Below, in pieces: positions 8,598 through 18,109 of a stretch of 64,000 nt of DNA. The notes beneath the pieces are model-generated. The model worked only from the letters and a program-made list of their open reading frames with translations. It was not told where the DNA came from and did not search any database. Positions within the stretch are counted from its first letter, which is position 1; every line of letters starts with the position of its first letter. The stretch comes from Enterococcus quebecensis (GTDB lineage: Bacteria; Bacillota; Bacilli; Lactobacillales; Enterococcaceae), in contig NZ_MIKB01000013.1 in assembly GCF_001730365.1 (NCBI RefSeq), positions 124,001 through 188,000 on the forward strand, given 5' to 3'. The position numbers were made by a program, and so were the translations under genes.

Positions 8598-9257
8598 TTA
8601 CTCCTCACGTTGACGAATAGTAAATGAACGTCCTTGACTGGCGCCATTATCTTTTTTACCAATGACTGGTTTTTTCGTCTCATTCTCTTTACGGTTTTTA
8701 ATCACTGGTTTGGGTTTATTCGTTACTGGAACACGTTTTTCTTCTGTATGAGCTTGAGTTTGATTCACTGGCTTTTTATTTGTTTTCTTACGGCGTGGTT
8801 GCGGTTTTTCGCGTTTTCCGCCAACTCGTTCGATTACAAAATAAGCACAGCCAAAATTACAATACTCATATAAGTAATCTTCCAGTGTGTCGATTCTTTG
8901 TTCTGGGGAAGCTTTGCGATTTGATTCATTGAAGAATCCTTTTAAACGAAGTTGGTCATATCCCCAATCACCAACAATATAATCATATCTTGAAAGAACA
9001 TCACTAAAGCGTTCTCCTAATCTTTCTGCATCAAAGGCTTCCCGATGATTCTTCACTAAAAGATACTGACGTTCGCCAATTGTCACATGAGTATCATCAA
9101 CAATTGTGACGATTTCACCTTTTTTCTTTTCTTTGACAGGTTCTTCTTTTATTTCTTCAAGGACAGCAGTTATTTCTTCTGTTAAAGTAGCTGCTGGCTC
9201 TTCTTTATGTTTAGTTGATTTATTAGATTTGTATGGTTTTTTTACTTTGTCTGTCAT
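8598..9257 (-). CDS. YutD family protein (DUF1027) with basic tail
   Basis: Conserved Firmicutes protein of unknown function, 219 residues. The YutD core (about residues 45-148: IVTIVDDTHVTIGERQYLLV through YEYCNFGCAYFVIERV) is flanked by low-complexity charged segments: an acidic N-terminus rich in Glu and a strongly basic, Pro/Lys-rich C-terminal tail of about 70 residues, probably disordered and able to bind nucleic acid. It heads the operon with the HAD phosphatase and DUF1461 genes. Confidence 0.88.
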   Translation of the reverse strand: MTDKVKKPYKSNKSTKHKEEPAATLTEEITAVLEEIKEEPVKEKKKGEIVTIVDDTHVTIGERQYLLVKNHREAFDAERLGERFSDVLSRYDYIVGDWGYDQLRLKGFFNESNRKASPEQRIDTLEDYLYEYCNFGCAYFVIERVGGKREKPQPRRKKTNKKPVNQTQAHTEEKRVPVTNKPKPVIKNRKENETKKPVIGKKDNGASQGRSFTIRQREE

Positions 9258-9291
9258 TTTTTCACCGCCTAGATTTTATTATACCTTGTTT

Positions 9292-10671
9292 TTATAGGAT
9301 TGGGTAGTGGGCGCTTAAGTAGTTTCCTAAAACTGTTCGAATAAATTCTGGAAAAATAAATTCTACCTCACCTGCTAGCTCAATTGTTGGAAAAAATGGA
9401 ATGAACATGAAATGATCAACCGTAGTAAATGTATATTTCTGCTCTAAATTGATGGGTTGATTATGCCAAAGAACTTGTTTTTTTAGTTTATCATAGGCCA
9501 ATCCATCATAGTAAAGTTCACCAAAAATCTTACCGCGAAATCCCATCCCAGTAATTGGAAACTTACGTAAATAATCACGATTTTTTTCCATCTCTCGAAT
9601 CATCCGAATCAATTCACTTCCCACTAAGGTTACCCGAATAAGATGCATAGGATGAGGCAAGGTCTCGTGCAGTTGATCTTCATCAACAATCCCTTTGGGA
9701 ACATCTGTCAAAAATAAGCCATTATTTAAAATTGCAGCTTCTGTCTGACCTTTTTCTTTCAACGCCTTTAAAGTCGTTACAATCAACGACTGCTGCTCAT
9801 TTAAATCAACCGACAACTTATAAGGTAGCTTTGCAATTTGTTTTTTCTTTAGCAGTTCATGTCCCAAAGCCAGATAATCCTGGGTTTCTCTTTGATCTCC
9901 TGACAAAGCAGGTAGATCGGTGGTAGGTACTGCTTTAGCTTCACTATAAATAATTTTTCCATTGGCAACCGTTAAGTGAACTTCTCCAATATAATGACCG
10001 AATTTACCCGCAGCAGATAATTGAGTCCCATTAATTTTCTCTCCATGTTTGAATACGTGATGCGTGTGTGATCCTAGTAATACATTGATTTCTGGATACT
10101 CATTTGCAATTTTAAGATCCTCGTCAATGCCTAAATGGCTCATTAGAATTACGAGATCACATTGAGCTTGAACGTCTCTGATCAAGTGCGGCAACGTGTC
10201 TTTTGTTGAGCGAATAGACCAACCATTTGGCTCATAAGTTAAGGGAAATGGTGCCGTTAAAGCAATCAACCCAATGTTTGTTTTGTCTTTTGTTTCTATG
10301 ATTCTATAAGGTTTTGTCCAATCAGGTGCTTGACCTGTATTTAAATCAAATAAGTTACCCAACAAGACATCAAAATTCCGATGATCATATAGATGATTCA
10401 ACTGTTCTTTGGAATTACCGATCCCTTCATTATTGCCAATCGTTGCAGCATCGTATCCTACTTCATTCATCAACGCTATATTGGCCTGTCCATCTGTTGC
10501 TTCTGTCAGAGGATGCCATCGATCAATGAAATCTCCAAGGTCAAGTACTATAACTGTTTTTCCTTCATTTTTGTATTTTTCTTTTTGATTAATCAAATAT
10601 CGTCTGATTTTGGGCCAATTTTCCAAATGTGAATGTAAATCGTTTGTATGTAAAATTACGATTTCTTCCAT
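9292..10671 (-). CDS. Bifunctional metallophosphatase / 5'-nucleotidase (YunD type)
   Basis: Two-domain nucleotidase of 459 residues that releases phosphate from nucleotides or UDP-sugars. The calcineurin-like domain shows HTNDLHSH, DLGDFID, GNNEG, MSHLGIDED and GSHTHH in order; the C-terminal 5'-nucleotidase domain covers about residues 270-450. No signal peptide is visible, so unlike secreted UshA-type enzymes it should be cytoplasmic. The ribosome site GGGGGCG lies before the ATG. It is divergent from ogt across about 90 bases containing both promoters. Confidence 0.92.
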   Translation of the reverse strand: MEEIVILHTNDLHSHLENWPKIRRYLINQKEKYKNEGKTVIVLDLGDFIDRWHPLTEATDGQANIALMNEVGYDAATIGNNEGIGNSKEQLNHLYDHRNFDVLLGNLFDLNTGQAPDWTKPYRIIETKDKTNIGLIALTAPFPLTYEPNGWSIRSTKDTLPHLIRDVQAQCDLVILMSHLGIDEDLKIANEYPEINVLLGSHTHHVFKHGEKINGTQLSAAGKFGHYIGEVHLTVANGKIIYSEAKAVPTTDLPALSGDQRETQDYLALGHELLKKKQIAKLPYKLSVDLNEQQSLIVTTLKALKEKGQTEAAILNNGLFLTDVPKGIVDEDQLHETLPHPMHLIRVTLVGSELIRMIREMEKNRDYLRKFPITGMGFRGKIFGELYYDGLAYDKLKKQVLWHNQPINLEQKYTFTTVDHFMFIPFFPTIELAGEVEFIFPEFIRTVLGNYLSAHYPIL

Positions 10672-10762
10672 TTATATCGCCCCCAATTTTAGTATATAAA
10701 AATATAGTACCATACTTCCAGATGAAGTATAATAAACTAACCGCTAAAAAAAGGAGAAAAGC

Positions 10763-11218
10763 ATGAAAATTAATGTACCTTTCGGATCTATTTGGTTAGA
10801 CGCTGATAATCAAGGCTTAACGACCGTTTCTTTTGTTGAACTTAACGATCATCAGACAAATCAGTTTACCGAGCAAGCTGCTAAAGAGTTAACGGAGTAT
10901 TTTTCGGGTAAGCGAACGACCTTTTCTGTCCCTTTATCCATTAAAACTGGTACAACCTTCCAGAAAAAAGTTTGGGATGCACTGTATCTGATTCCCTACG
11001 GAGAAACGCGTAGTTATTTAGACATCGCACATGCCGTGGATTCACCTAAAGCTGTTCGAGCAATTGGTCAAGCAAATAGTAAAAACCCCATTCCCATCAT
11101 CATCCCTTGCCACCGAGTAATTGGCAAAAACGGCAAATTAACTGGTTATTTGGGTAGTTCTGAGCAGGATGGTCTTAGTATAAAAAAATTCCTCTTACAA
11201 GTGGAAAATAAATTCTAG
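10763..11218 (+). CDS. ogt: Methylated-DNA-[protein]-cysteine S-methyltransferase
   Basis: Suicide repair protein that takes the methyl group from O6-methylguanine onto its own Cys. The active-site motif is IPIIIPCHRVIG, preceded by the helix-turn-helix recognition segment (YLDIAHAVDSPKAVRAIGQA). At 151 residues it is the short Ogt/YbaZ-like form without an Ada regulatory domain. The ribosome site AAGGAGAA precedes the ATG. It is monocistronic and ends in a bidirectional terminator. Confidence 0.95.
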   Translation: MKINVPFGSIWLDADNQGLTTVSFVELNDHQTNQFTEQAAKELTEYFSGKRTTFSVPLSIKTGTTFQKKVWDALYLIPYGETRSYLDIAHAVDSPKAVRAIGQANSKNPIPIIIPCHRVIGKNGKLTGYLGSSEQDGLSIKKFLLQVENKF

Positions 11219-11250
11219 ATTCTAAAAGTTCCACCTTTTTTAATAGCTTC

Positions 11251-11303
11251 AAAAAAAGAATGGGCAACAAAACGGTAATCGTTCTGTTAGCCCATTCTTT
11301 TTC
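11251..11303. terminator. Bidirectional terminator between ogt and the Gls24 operon
   Basis: Arms AAAAAGAATGGGC and GCCCATTCTTTTT around a 24-base loop, with A/T runs on both sides; it serves both convergent units. Confidence 0.92.
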
Positions 11304-11342
11304 GTTGTTGATGTGTAACTGGAATGAAAATTCTCTTAAAAT

Positions 11343-11774
11343 TTATTCGTTATTGTCCTTATTTTCTTCACTATCTTTGCCACGGTATTTTTCTAAATAT
11401 TGTTCTTTTGTCATGACATCGTCCACATTCATATTAAACTCGATAAGATCTAATCCTGTCATATGATGAATGGCTTCTTTTACTCTTTCAACTGTTTGAT
11501 CAAAGACATTGGACACGGTAACATCATATTCACAAATCACTGATACATCTACAGCCACTTGTTTTGTCCCAACCTCCACATCAATACCTTTCGTGATATC
11601 TTCATTATCTCTAAAACGATCTGCAAAATCAGTAAAAAGATTGCCACTTAACCCTAAAATGCCCTCAACATCTGAAATAATGACCCCTACAATTTTTTTG
11701 ATAACCACATCACTAAACGTCAGTTTGGTTTTTAAACCTTCTGCATTACTTTGTACATCTTCTACCAATTGCAC
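11343..11774 (-). CDS. Asp23/Gls24 family envelope stress protein
   Basis: Alkaline-shock/general-stress protein of 143 residues. It has the DUF322 core (FSDVVIKKIVGVIISDVEGILGLSG and VDVSVICEYDVTVSNVFDQTVERVKEAI as two halves) and a charged C-terminal tail. In staphylococci Asp23 is tethered to the membrane by AmaP; enterococcal Gls24 homologues contribute to bile and stress tolerance. It is the last gene of the amaP-DUF2273-gls24 operon, 20 bases after the small membrane gene. Which Gls24 paralogue it corresponds to cannot be told. Confidence 0.93.
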   Translation of the reverse strand: MQLVEDVQSNAEGLKTKLTFSDVVIKKIVGVIISDVEGILGLSGNLFTDFADRFRDNEDITKGIDVEVGTKQVAVDVSVICEYDVTVSNVFDQTVERVKEAIHHMTGLDLIEFNMNVDDVMTKEQYLEKYRGKDSEENKDNNE

Positions 11775-11794
11775 TCACTCCTTTAAAATAGTTT

Positions 11795-12028
11795 TTAAAT
11801 TCCTATCATAGATCTTAATGAATCTACCAAGGAATAAAAATCCAAGTCTTCGTCACGCATTTTTCCGATGGTATAACCTACCGCTGCAAAAATCAATAAA
11901 ACAAGTGTTTTTCCCAAACCAATAAGTAATAAAAGTAAGGCTAATAGAAAAAACAGAGTTGTCCAAATAATTCGGAAGCGATAAGGTTTAAGCAATTCAA
12001 CCCATCGTTCTTTTTGTTCTTGTTTCAT
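11795..12028 (-). CDS. DUF2273 small membrane protein
   Basis: Protein of 77 residues with two closely spaced hydrophobic segments (about 18-37 and 41-55) and basic or acidic ends, typical of DUF2273 proteins encoded beside Asp23 genes. It probably helps place the Asp23 protein at the membrane. The ribosome site GGAGGGGAAAG is only 12 bases after the amaP stop, so it belongs to that operon. Confidence 0.88.
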   Translation of the reverse strand: MKQEQKERWVELLKPYRFRIIWTTLFFLLALLLLLIGLGKTLVLLIFAAVGYTIGKMRDEDLDFYSLVDSLRSMIGI

Positions 12029-12040
12029 TACTTTCCCCTC

Positions 12041-12604
12041 CTATATTACCCGTGATTTTTTCTTGTTGAATGTCGCAGACGCTTTCTGATCTTTTTCATT
12101 TAAACGAACGGTTACATGACTATCAATTGATTCCAAAGCTTCAGATAGTACTTTTTGTATCTCTACTTTAATCTCTTCTCCCATTGGTTGGTAACGTTCT
12201 TTACTACGAACATCGAGCTTGAGATCGACAGCCACTTTTTCTTTTCCTTTGATTTTGACTGTCATTTTTGTTTTATCTGGATGGATACTTTTACTGTACG
12301 CCTCTTCTACCAACTGCTTTACCGTACTTTTGGGTATTTCAATTCGATTTTTCCCTTCCTTCACAACTAAGCGTTTTCTTTGACCAGAAACAGAAAGAAC
12401 GACCACCAAACTGAGAAATAAAAGCACCCCTAGTATAAGTAAAATGCCTTCAAAGAAAGAGAATAGCCATGAATAGCTATAAAGAAGTGAGTCTACTTCA
12501 TAGGATACCCAAGGGATGTCAATCATTTGACTTAATAAACCTATAGTCCCTACAAATAACAGGAGTATGATTAGTGCAAAAATTATTTTTAACAATCGTT
12601 TCAT
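12041..12604 (-). CDS. amaP: Alkaline shock response membrane anchor protein AmaP
   Basis: Protein of 187 residues with two N-terminal membrane helices (about 5-25 and 50-72) followed by a cytoplasmic DUF322-like domain (IEIPKSTVKQLVEEAYSK onward), the AmaP layout. It anchors Asp23-type proteins at the membrane. It is the first gene of the three-gene stress operon, with a clear SigA promoter 44 bases upstream. Confidence 0.9.
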   Translation of the reverse strand: MKRLLKIIFALIILLLFVGTIGLLSQMIDIPWVSYEVDSLLYSYSWLFSFFEGILLILGVLLFLSLVVVLSVSGQRKRLVVKEGKNRIEIPKSTVKQLVEEAYSKSIHPDKTKMTVKIKGKEKVAVDLKLDVRSKERYQPMGEEIKVEIQKVLSEALESIDSHVTVRLNEKDQKASATFNKKKSRVI

Positions 12605-12647
12605 AAACTTCCCTCCTTTAAAGACTCGTTGTTTTACCGTTAATCAA

Positions 12648-12676
12648 ATTGTAACGCCTAAAAAAAAGTATTACAA
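12648..12676 (-). promoter_or_regulatory. Promoter of the amaP-DUF2273-gls24 operon
   Basis: Minus strand: TTGTAA (12671-12676), 17-base spacer, TACAAT (12648-12653). The form is vegetative, in keeping with the lack of SigB in enterococci. Confidence 0.7.
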
Positions 12677-12724
12677 AAGATACGAATTGTCTTTTTTAGA
12701 TGATCATTCCTCTTTAGAAGACAG

Positions 12725-12790
12725 CAAAAAAGATCAATCCTCTCTCATCCAGTTTAATTACTTACTGAATCACAGATGATTGATCAATTA
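12725..12790 (-). terminator. Probable terminator after the AI-2E gene
   Basis: Perfect 8-bp arms GATCAATC and GATTGATC (12778-12785 and 12732-12739) enclose a long loop of 38 bases, and the minus-strand stem is followed by TTTTTT. The loop is longer than usual, so efficiency is uncertain. Confidence 0.55.
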
Positions 12791-12831
12791 ATTGTTCATT
12801 TTATATGCTAAAAATGGCCATTCTTATACTA

Positions 12832-14013
12832 CTACTCATCAAGGTACTCTTCTTTAGAAAATTCCGTATCTTCATACTCGCCGCTATCACCATAGAACTG
12901 ATTGTAACGTTGTTTAAACTTACGAAAAATATAGGTAACTAAAACCTTAGCGATAGCATAAATTGGAATCCCAAATATAAAGCCAAACATCCCTAATAAA
13001 TCTCCCATGACCAATAACACAATGATAATCGTCAATGGATGAACAACAAGCCGTTTGCCCATGACTTGGGGAGCAATTAAATGTCCATTTAGCATTTGAA
13101 CAAGCATCCAAACAATCGTCATTTTAATAAACATCCCAAATGACGCCATCAACGCAACAATAGCTGCTGGTATGAATGCTATAACTGGTCCAATATAAGG
13201 AATAACTGCTGTCACTCCCACAATAATGGACAACGTTCCAGAATAAGGCATTTGAACAATCCAAAATCCAATAAACGTTAAAACACCAATCGCAATTGAC
13301 ACTAAAATTTGTCCTTTTAAATAAGCTCCCACCTGACTACTCATTGTTGCCCCAATCTCTTTGGCGTCATCTCTAAAACGTGGTGGTATGATCTGTAAAA
13401 TAAAAGAGAAAAACTTCTGATCATCTTTTAATAGGAAAAAAGTAATGATTGGTGCTGTTACCATCACTAAAGCAAAGCCTGTTAATGTAGTAAACACCGT
13501 GGACGCACCTTCCACTGCTTTACTGAAGTAACTGCCAATCCCATCAGATACATTATCAAACCATTTTTGAACTCCTGCTAACGCATTAGCCAAAGGTTTC
13601 TCCAAAGCTGAATTATGGAAAAAATCAGTAATCATCTTATTTAAATCAACCATATACTGGGGAAAACTCTTGATTAATCCATCTACTTGTTTTTGTAAAA
13701 TCGGAACCACAAGTATAATCCCTACAACTATCAATGTAACAAGAATCATAAAAATAGCTGAAACACTGTACACTCGTTTAACTTTATACTTTTCTAGCCA
13801 ATTAACCAACGGATTAAACAAGTAATACAAGATCAGTGCTAAAATTGTCGGACCAATAATCGTTTTAAAAACAACACCAATTGGACCAAATATAAAACCA
13901 ACCTGATGAAAAACAAAAATCACTGCCCCCAATAACAATAATGCAACCAGTGTGAATAGTAAATTTTTTCCACCTAGAAATTTAATCCATCTTGTTTCTT
14001 GTTTTTTTTCCAT
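12832..14013 (-). CDS. AI-2E family transporter (PerM-like permease)
   Basis: Integral membrane protein of 393 residues. It has the AI-2E/UPF0118 pattern: hydrophobic pairs at the N-terminus, a long non-membrane stretch (about 105-165), then the conserved membrane half containing PYIGPVIAFIPAAIVAL and the APQVMGKRLVVHPL motif. The acidic C-terminal tail ends EEYLDE. Family members export AI-2 or act as Na+/H+ antiporters; the role cannot be assigned. luxS, the AI-2 synthase, lies 6 kb away but is not linked. A conserved intergenic repeat lies directly before its ribosome site. Confidence 0.9.
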   Translation of the reverse strand: MEKKQETRWIKFLGGKNLLFTLVALLLLGAVIFVFHQVGFIFGPIGVVFKTIIGPTILALILYYLFNPLVNWLEKYKVKRVYSVSAIFMILVTLIVVGIILVVPILQKQVDGLIKSFPQYMVDLNKMITDFFHNSALEKPLANALAGVQKWFDNVSDGIGSYFSKAVEGASTVFTTLTGFALVMVTAPIITFFLLKDDQKFFSFILQIIPPRFRDDAKEIGATMSSQVGAYLKGQILVSIAIGVLTFIGFWIVQMPYSGTLSIIVGVTAVIPYIGPVIAFIPAAIVALMASFGMFIKMTIVWMLVQMLNGHLIAPQVMGKRLVVHPLTIIIVLLVMGDLLGMFGFIFGIPIYAIAKVLVTYIFRKFKQRYNQFYGDSGEYEDTEFSKEEYLDE

Positions 14014-14036
14014 CTTCTTCCCTCCTTAAATTAAAC

Positions 14037-14148
14037 GTATAATAGACTCGTTTAGCCTCGTAAAAAAACAAAATATGTTTGTAATGCTTTTTGTCACAGG
14101 TAGTTTTTATCTTTTTCCAGAGATCTTCAATCCTTCAAACTAGATATC
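14037..14148 (-). repeat. Intergenic leader-like repeat, copy B (before the AI-2E gene)
   Basis: Resembles the element at 16891-16990 in the same orientation. Shared blocks on the minus strand include GATAT-TAG at the start, GGAAAAAGATAAAA in the middle, ACAAACATATTTT, and AAC-GAG near the end. It ends about 23 bases before the start codon of the downstream gene, just as copy A does before dapA. It is either an intergenic repeat family or a transcribed 5' leader element. Confidence 0.55.
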
Positions 14149-14214
14149 ATCACTTCATTTATTGTAACAAAAAATCAACATCGATAAAAAAATAATCTCT
14201 TTCTGTTTTTACTT

Positions 14215-14268
14215 GTAAAAAAAGATCACCTAGTCGTTACTAACTAACTGACTGAGTGATCTTTTTAT
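14215..14268 (-). terminator. Terminator of the asd-dapA-rnjB group
   Basis: Arms AAAAAGATCAC and GTGATCTTTTT around a 26-base loop, with a T-run on the minus strand, directly after the rnjB stop. Confidence 0.9.
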
Positions 14269-14271
14269 ATC

Positions 14272-15969
14272 TTAATTCGCTGCTTTACGTCCTTTACGCT
14301 GTGTTGCTTCCATAATCACTGGAAGAATTACTGGACGGCGTTTTGTTTGTTCAAACAAGTAACGGCTAAGCTGTTCACGAATGTCTTGTTTTAATTTACT
14401 CCACTCAAAATCGCTGCTTTCAAGATGTTTCTCAACGATCTCAGTCACGATATTGCTGCTTTCTTTCATCAAGTCTTTACTTGTTTTTACATAAACAAAC
14501 CCTCTTGATGTAATTTTAGCAGGTGAAACGATACGTTTTTCACGACGGTTGATTGTTACTACTGCTACAAAAATACCATCTTCAGATAAAATACGACGAT
14601 CTCGAAGGACGATATTACCAATATCTCCAACACCAATTCCATCGATCATGATATTATCAGCCGTTGTGCTGCCAGCAACCGTCATTTTTTGTTTGCTGTA
14701 TTCAAGAATATCACCGCGACCAGTAATGAAAATATTTTTGTAAGGTATGCCTAGTTCGTGAGCCAAATCAGCATGAGCTGCTAATTGACGATACTCGCCT
14801 TGGACAGGAATAAAATATTTTGGTTTGATCAAGTTTAACATTAATTGTAGATCATTTGGACTTCCATGTCCTGAAACTCGCATATTATCGGAAATCTGTT
14901 TAACTACACCACCTGCACGATAGACGATGTCTTCTGTTTTTGCTACAGCTGTTTCCATCGCAGTTGTTGGTGTTGTTGTGATATAAACCAGGTCGCCTTC
15001 TTTAATTTTGATGACACGATGTGTGCCATTCGCCATTTTTTGTAAGGACTTGATTGGTTCACCCATGGTTCCTGTTTCTAAAACAATTAATTGTTCTGGT
15101 TGATATTTTTTCATATCTTTCACACTAACAATCAAATCTTCACTTGGTAATTTTAATTTATCCAACTTAATGGCTGTATTGATGATTCTTTGGAAATCTT
15201 GACCTGTTAAAACAATTTTCCGATCAGATCGATGGGCAGCGTCCAAGACTTGTTGAACACGTTGTAAATTACTTGCCACACAAGCCACGATAATTCTACC
15301 TTCCCAATAACGAATCGTATCAAATACTTCATCAGCAATTTGAAGTTCGGAAACAACTTGAGCTGGATTTTCAGCATTAGAAGAATCACTCAATAAAGTT
15401 AAAACCCCTTCTCTGCCAATCTCAGCTAAACGACCAAAATCTGTTTGATACATAGGAATTGCACTTTGATCAAACTTGAAATCCCCTGTATAAACAATAT
15501 TGCCTTCCTTGGTTTTTAAATTGACTCCGATAGAATCAGGAATCGTATGTGTGGTTCTGAAAAAACTAATTGTTGCATTAGCAAAGTCAATTTCTGTATG
15601 AGCATCGACTACATGAAAATCATTGAAATCTTTAGATGCTGCATGATCTCCTACATTTAATTTTGCTAACTCAATTGTTAATTCAGTACCGAATACTGGT
15701 ACATGAACTTTAGATAAAAGATATGGTAACGCTCCGATCGCATCGGCATGACCATGTGTTAAGAAAACTCCTGCAACACGGTCAATATTTTCCTCCAAAT
15801 ACGTAAAATCGGGAATTACTACATCAATCCCTAATAGTTCATTTTCTGGATATTTTAATCCACAATCCAGTACAAAAATTTCATCTTCCACTTCTGCGAT
15901 ATACATATTTTTACCATTTTCACGAACGCCGCCTAAGGGAACGATTTTTATTGTACTCACTAGTTTCAC
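14272..15969 (-). CDS. rnjB: Ribonuclease J2
   Basis: Metallo-beta-lactamase/beta-CASP ribonuclease of 565 residues that forms a complex with RNase J1 for mRNA decay and 5' processing. The metal motif reads THGHADAIGALPYLL. The second half of the usual HxHxDH motif is changed (DA instead of DH), which marks the weakly active J2 type rather than J1. Other motifs present are YTGDFKFD, SDSSNAEN and the C-terminal VSGHGSPNDL. It lies 22 bases after dapA, matching the asd-dapA-rnjB order found in Bacillus relatives. Confidence 0.93.
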   Translation of the reverse strand: MKLVSTIKIVPLGGVRENGKNMYIAEVEDEIFVLDCGLKYPENELLGIDVVIPDFTYLEENIDRVAGVFLTHGHADAIGALPYLLSKVHVPVFGTELTIELAKLNVGDHAASKDFNDFHVVDAHTEIDFANATISFFRTTHTIPDSIGVNLKTKEGNIVYTGDFKFDQSAIPMYQTDFGRLAEIGREGVLTLLSDSSNAENPAQVVSELQIADEVFDTIRYWEGRIIVACVASNLQRVQQVLDAAHRSDRKIVLTGQDFQRIINTAIKLDKLKLPSEDLIVSVKDMKKYQPEQLIVLETGTMGEPIKSLQKMANGTHRVIKIKEGDLVYITTTPTTAMETAVAKTEDIVYRAGGVVKQISDNMRVSGHGSPNDLQLMLNLIKPKYFIPVQGEYRQLAAHADLAHELGIPYKNIFITGRGDILEYSKQKMTVAGSTTADNIMIDGIGVGDIGNIVLRDRRILSEDGIFVAVVTINRREKRIVSPAKITSRGFVYVKTSKDLMKESSNIVTEIVEKHLESSDFEWSKLKQDIREQLSRYLFEQTKRRPVILPVIMEATQRKGRKAAN

Positions 15970-15991
15970 CTCTCTATATTCTCATACCGAA

Positions 15992-16864
15992 TCAAAGATC
16001 CAGTATGCTTAAAATTTTCGCCTTTTCTTCAGAAGTACATGATACAAGAGGTAAACGTAATTCGCCAACCGATATGCCTAGATGATTCAACACAGCTTTG
16101 ACAGGTGCCGGAGACGGCACTGAAAACAATGCATTCATTTTAGGTAGTAATTGACGCTGAATACTTGCTGCTTTTTTGATTTCACCTTGATCAAGTGCCT
16201 TAAACATATCGTGCATATCAGTTCCAAATACATGACTGGCAACTGACATAACCCCTTGTCCTCCTATAGCTTTATTTGAAAAAGCTAAGGAATCTTCTCC
16301 AGTATACACTAAAAAGTCTTTTGGCGCCTTTTCTACCAACTCAGTTAGTGCATCTAAACCAAAACATTCTTTTATGGCAATGATATTATCCAGTTCAGCT
16401 AACCGTAAACTTGTTGATACATCAAGACTTGCCACGGTTCTTCCTGGTACATTATATAAAATAATCGGCAAATCACTTGCCTCAGCAATTGCTTTAAAAT
16501 GTTGATACAAACCTTCTTGATTTGGTTTATTGTAATAAGGAACAACTGCTAATCCTGCATCAATTCCTCTAATTGCTGAAATTTCCTTCACAAATTCAAC
16601 AGAATCTCGTGTATCATTGGTTCCTACACCACAGATGATCGGCACTCGTCCGTCGACTAAGCGAATCACCTCATTGAACAACTCGATTTCTTCATCATGA
16701 GTCAATGTAGGTGACTCTCCCGTTGTTCCCGCTAAAATAATCCCTTCAGTATGATTATCAAGCAAATGTTTCACTAGTTGAGGCAACTTAGCAAAATCAA
16801 TTGCGCCACTTTCATTAAAAGGTGTGACCATTGCTGTGATAATCGTTGCATTTTCTAAAATCAT
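15992..16864 (-). CDS. dapA: 4-hydroxy-tetrahydrodipicolinate synthase
   Basis: Condenses pyruvate with aspartate semialdehyde, the committed step of the DAP/lysine pathway. A TIM barrel of 290 residues: [10 protein letters not shown] binds the substrate carboxylate, LYNVPGRT carries the catalytic Tyr, and IAIKECFG carries the Schiff-base Lys. The ribosome site is TAGGAGGTAG. It lies between asd and rnjB; a leader-like repeat sits in the 180-base gap to asd. No lysine riboswitch or T-box was found in that gap. Confidence 0.96.
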   Translation of the reverse strand: MILENATIITAMVTPFNESGAIDFAKLPQLVKHLLDNHTEGIILAGTTGESPTLTHDEEIELFNEVIRLVDGRVPIICGVGTNDTRDSVEFVKEISAIRGIDAGLAVVPYYNKPNQEGLYQHFKAIAEASDLPIILYNVPGRTVASLDVSTSLRLAELDNIIAIKECFGLDALTELVEKAPKDFLVYTGEDSLAFSNKAIGGQGVMSVASHVFGTDMHDMFKALDQGEIKKAASIQRQLLPKMNALFSVPSPAPVKAVLNHLGISVGELRLPLVSCTSEEKAKILSILDL

Positions 16865-16890
16865 ACTTACTACCTCCTAATTTTAAAAGC

Positions 16891-16990
16891 ATAGCAAGCT
16901 CGTTCAGTTTCGACTGAAAAATAGGAAAATATGTTTGTGGCTCCCTATTTTATCTTTTTCCCGAAGAGCTAGTCTGCGTAGCTAAATATC
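16891..16990 (-). repeat. Intergenic leader-like repeat, copy A (between asd and dapA)
   Basis: On the minus strand it starts GATATTTAGCTACGCAGACT and contains GGGAAAAAGATAAAATAGG, ACAAACATATTTT and CCTATTTTT. The AAAATAGG and CCTATTTT blocks can pair as a hairpin. It ends about 26 bases before the dapA start codon. Copy B (14037-14148) shares order, orientation and distance to the next gene. Confidence 0.6.
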
Positions 16991-17044
16991 GTATCAGTAA
17001 CAACCTTACACTTCTCGTCTACTTTTTGACATCAGTTCATTCGA

Positions 17045-18109
17045 TTAACTATGTTTCAAAGTAACCAAGTCCATCTCATGTAATTTTTCCGCAATTTGAA
17101 CGGAATTCCAAGCTGCACCTTTTAATAGGTTATCTGAAACAACCCACATATGATACCCTTTGTCGATGTCGACATCTTGACGAATTCTCCCGACAAACGT
17201 CTCTTTACGATCAATACTTGTTAAAGCTTGAGGGTAAAGTTGTTGACTTGGATCATCTTGTAAAACTGCCCCTGGAGCATCTGCGATCAATTGTTTTATT
17301 TTGCTGACATCAGAACCATCTTCTTTAACTTCAATATAAATTGATTCAGAATGACCAGATAAAACAGGAATCCGCACACACGTTGCAACGACTTTAATGC
17401 TGTCGTCTTCCATGATTTTTTTAGTTTCATTGATCATTTTCCACTCTTCATAAGTGTAATCAGCATCTGAAAATACATCGATTTGCGGTAATGCATTGAA
17501 TGCAATTGGAAAATGTTTCTTGTCTCCACCGCAAGGTAAAATATCCGCTTCTAACTCTTCAGCAGGCGTACCGTTTATATAAGCTAAAGCTTGTGATTTC
17601 AGCTCTTCCATAGCATTGATCCCAGCGCCGCTGACTGCTTGATAAGTTGAAACAATCAAACGATCTAACCCGTATACTTTACGAATCGGTTCAAGAGCCA
17701 CCATCATTTGAATCGTTGAACAGTTTGGATTTGCGATGATTCCTTTATGACGCCTTAAGGCCTCTGGATTAACTTCTGGAACTACTAATGGAACCTCTGG
17801 ATCCATTCTGTAATGACTTGTATTATCAACCACAACAGCCCCACGTTTGACCGCTTCTGGTGCAAATTGTTTTGAGATGCTTCCGCCAGCGCTAAATAAC
17901 GCAATATCAACACCATCAAAAGATTCAGGCACAAGCTCTTGGATTATAAGGGTTTGTCCTTTAAACGTTACTTCTTTTCCCGCAGAACGTTTTGAAGCTA
18001 AAAGTTTTACCTGATTTATTGGTAATGATGTCTCTTCCAACATCTCAATCATTTTTGTGCCAACAGCACCCGTTGCGCCTACCACGGCAACATTATACAT
18101 TTTTTTCAT
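17045..18109 (-). CDS. asd: Aspartate-semialdehyde dehydrogenase
   Basis: NADP-dependent enzyme making aspartate semialdehyde for lysine, threonine and methionine. The protein has 354 residues, the nucleotide motif [10 protein letters not shown] near the N-terminus, the catalytic Cys in [10 protein letters not shown] and the conserved [11 protein letters not shown] segment. The first ATG (of MKKM) has GAGAGGAG ten bases upstream. It is the first gene of the asd-dapA-rnjB group and is divergent from the keto-acid decarboxylase gene. The 236-base divergent gap shows a possible TAAAAT -10 for asd but no recognised riboswitch. Confidence 0.96.
   Translation of the reverse strand: MKKMYNVAVVGATGAVGTKMIEMLEETSLPINQVKLLASKRSAGKEVTFKGQTLIIQELVPESFDGVDIALFSAGGSISKQFAPEAVKRGAVVVDNTSHYRMDPEVPLVVPEVNPEALRRHKGIIANPNCSTIQMMVALEPIRKVYGLDRLIVSTYQAVSGAGINAMEELKSQALAYINGTPAEELEADILPCGGDKKHFPIAFNALPQIDVFSDADYTYEEWKMINETKKIMEDDSIKVVATCVRIPVLSGHSESIYIEVKEDGSDVSKIKQLIADAPGAVLQDDPSQQLYPQALTSIDRKETFVGRIRQDVDIDKGYHMWVVSDNLLKGAAWNSVQIAEKLHEMDLVTLKHS

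Noticed and set aside
9106-9297. Plus-strand ORF opposite the yutD-like gene
   Set aside because: Antisense shadow with low-complexity Phe/Ser content and no start signals.
16865-17044. Lysine riboswitch or T-box before dapA
   Set aside because: The conserved L-box core and the T-box TGGNACCGCG-type sequence are absent; the leader instead holds the repeat element described.
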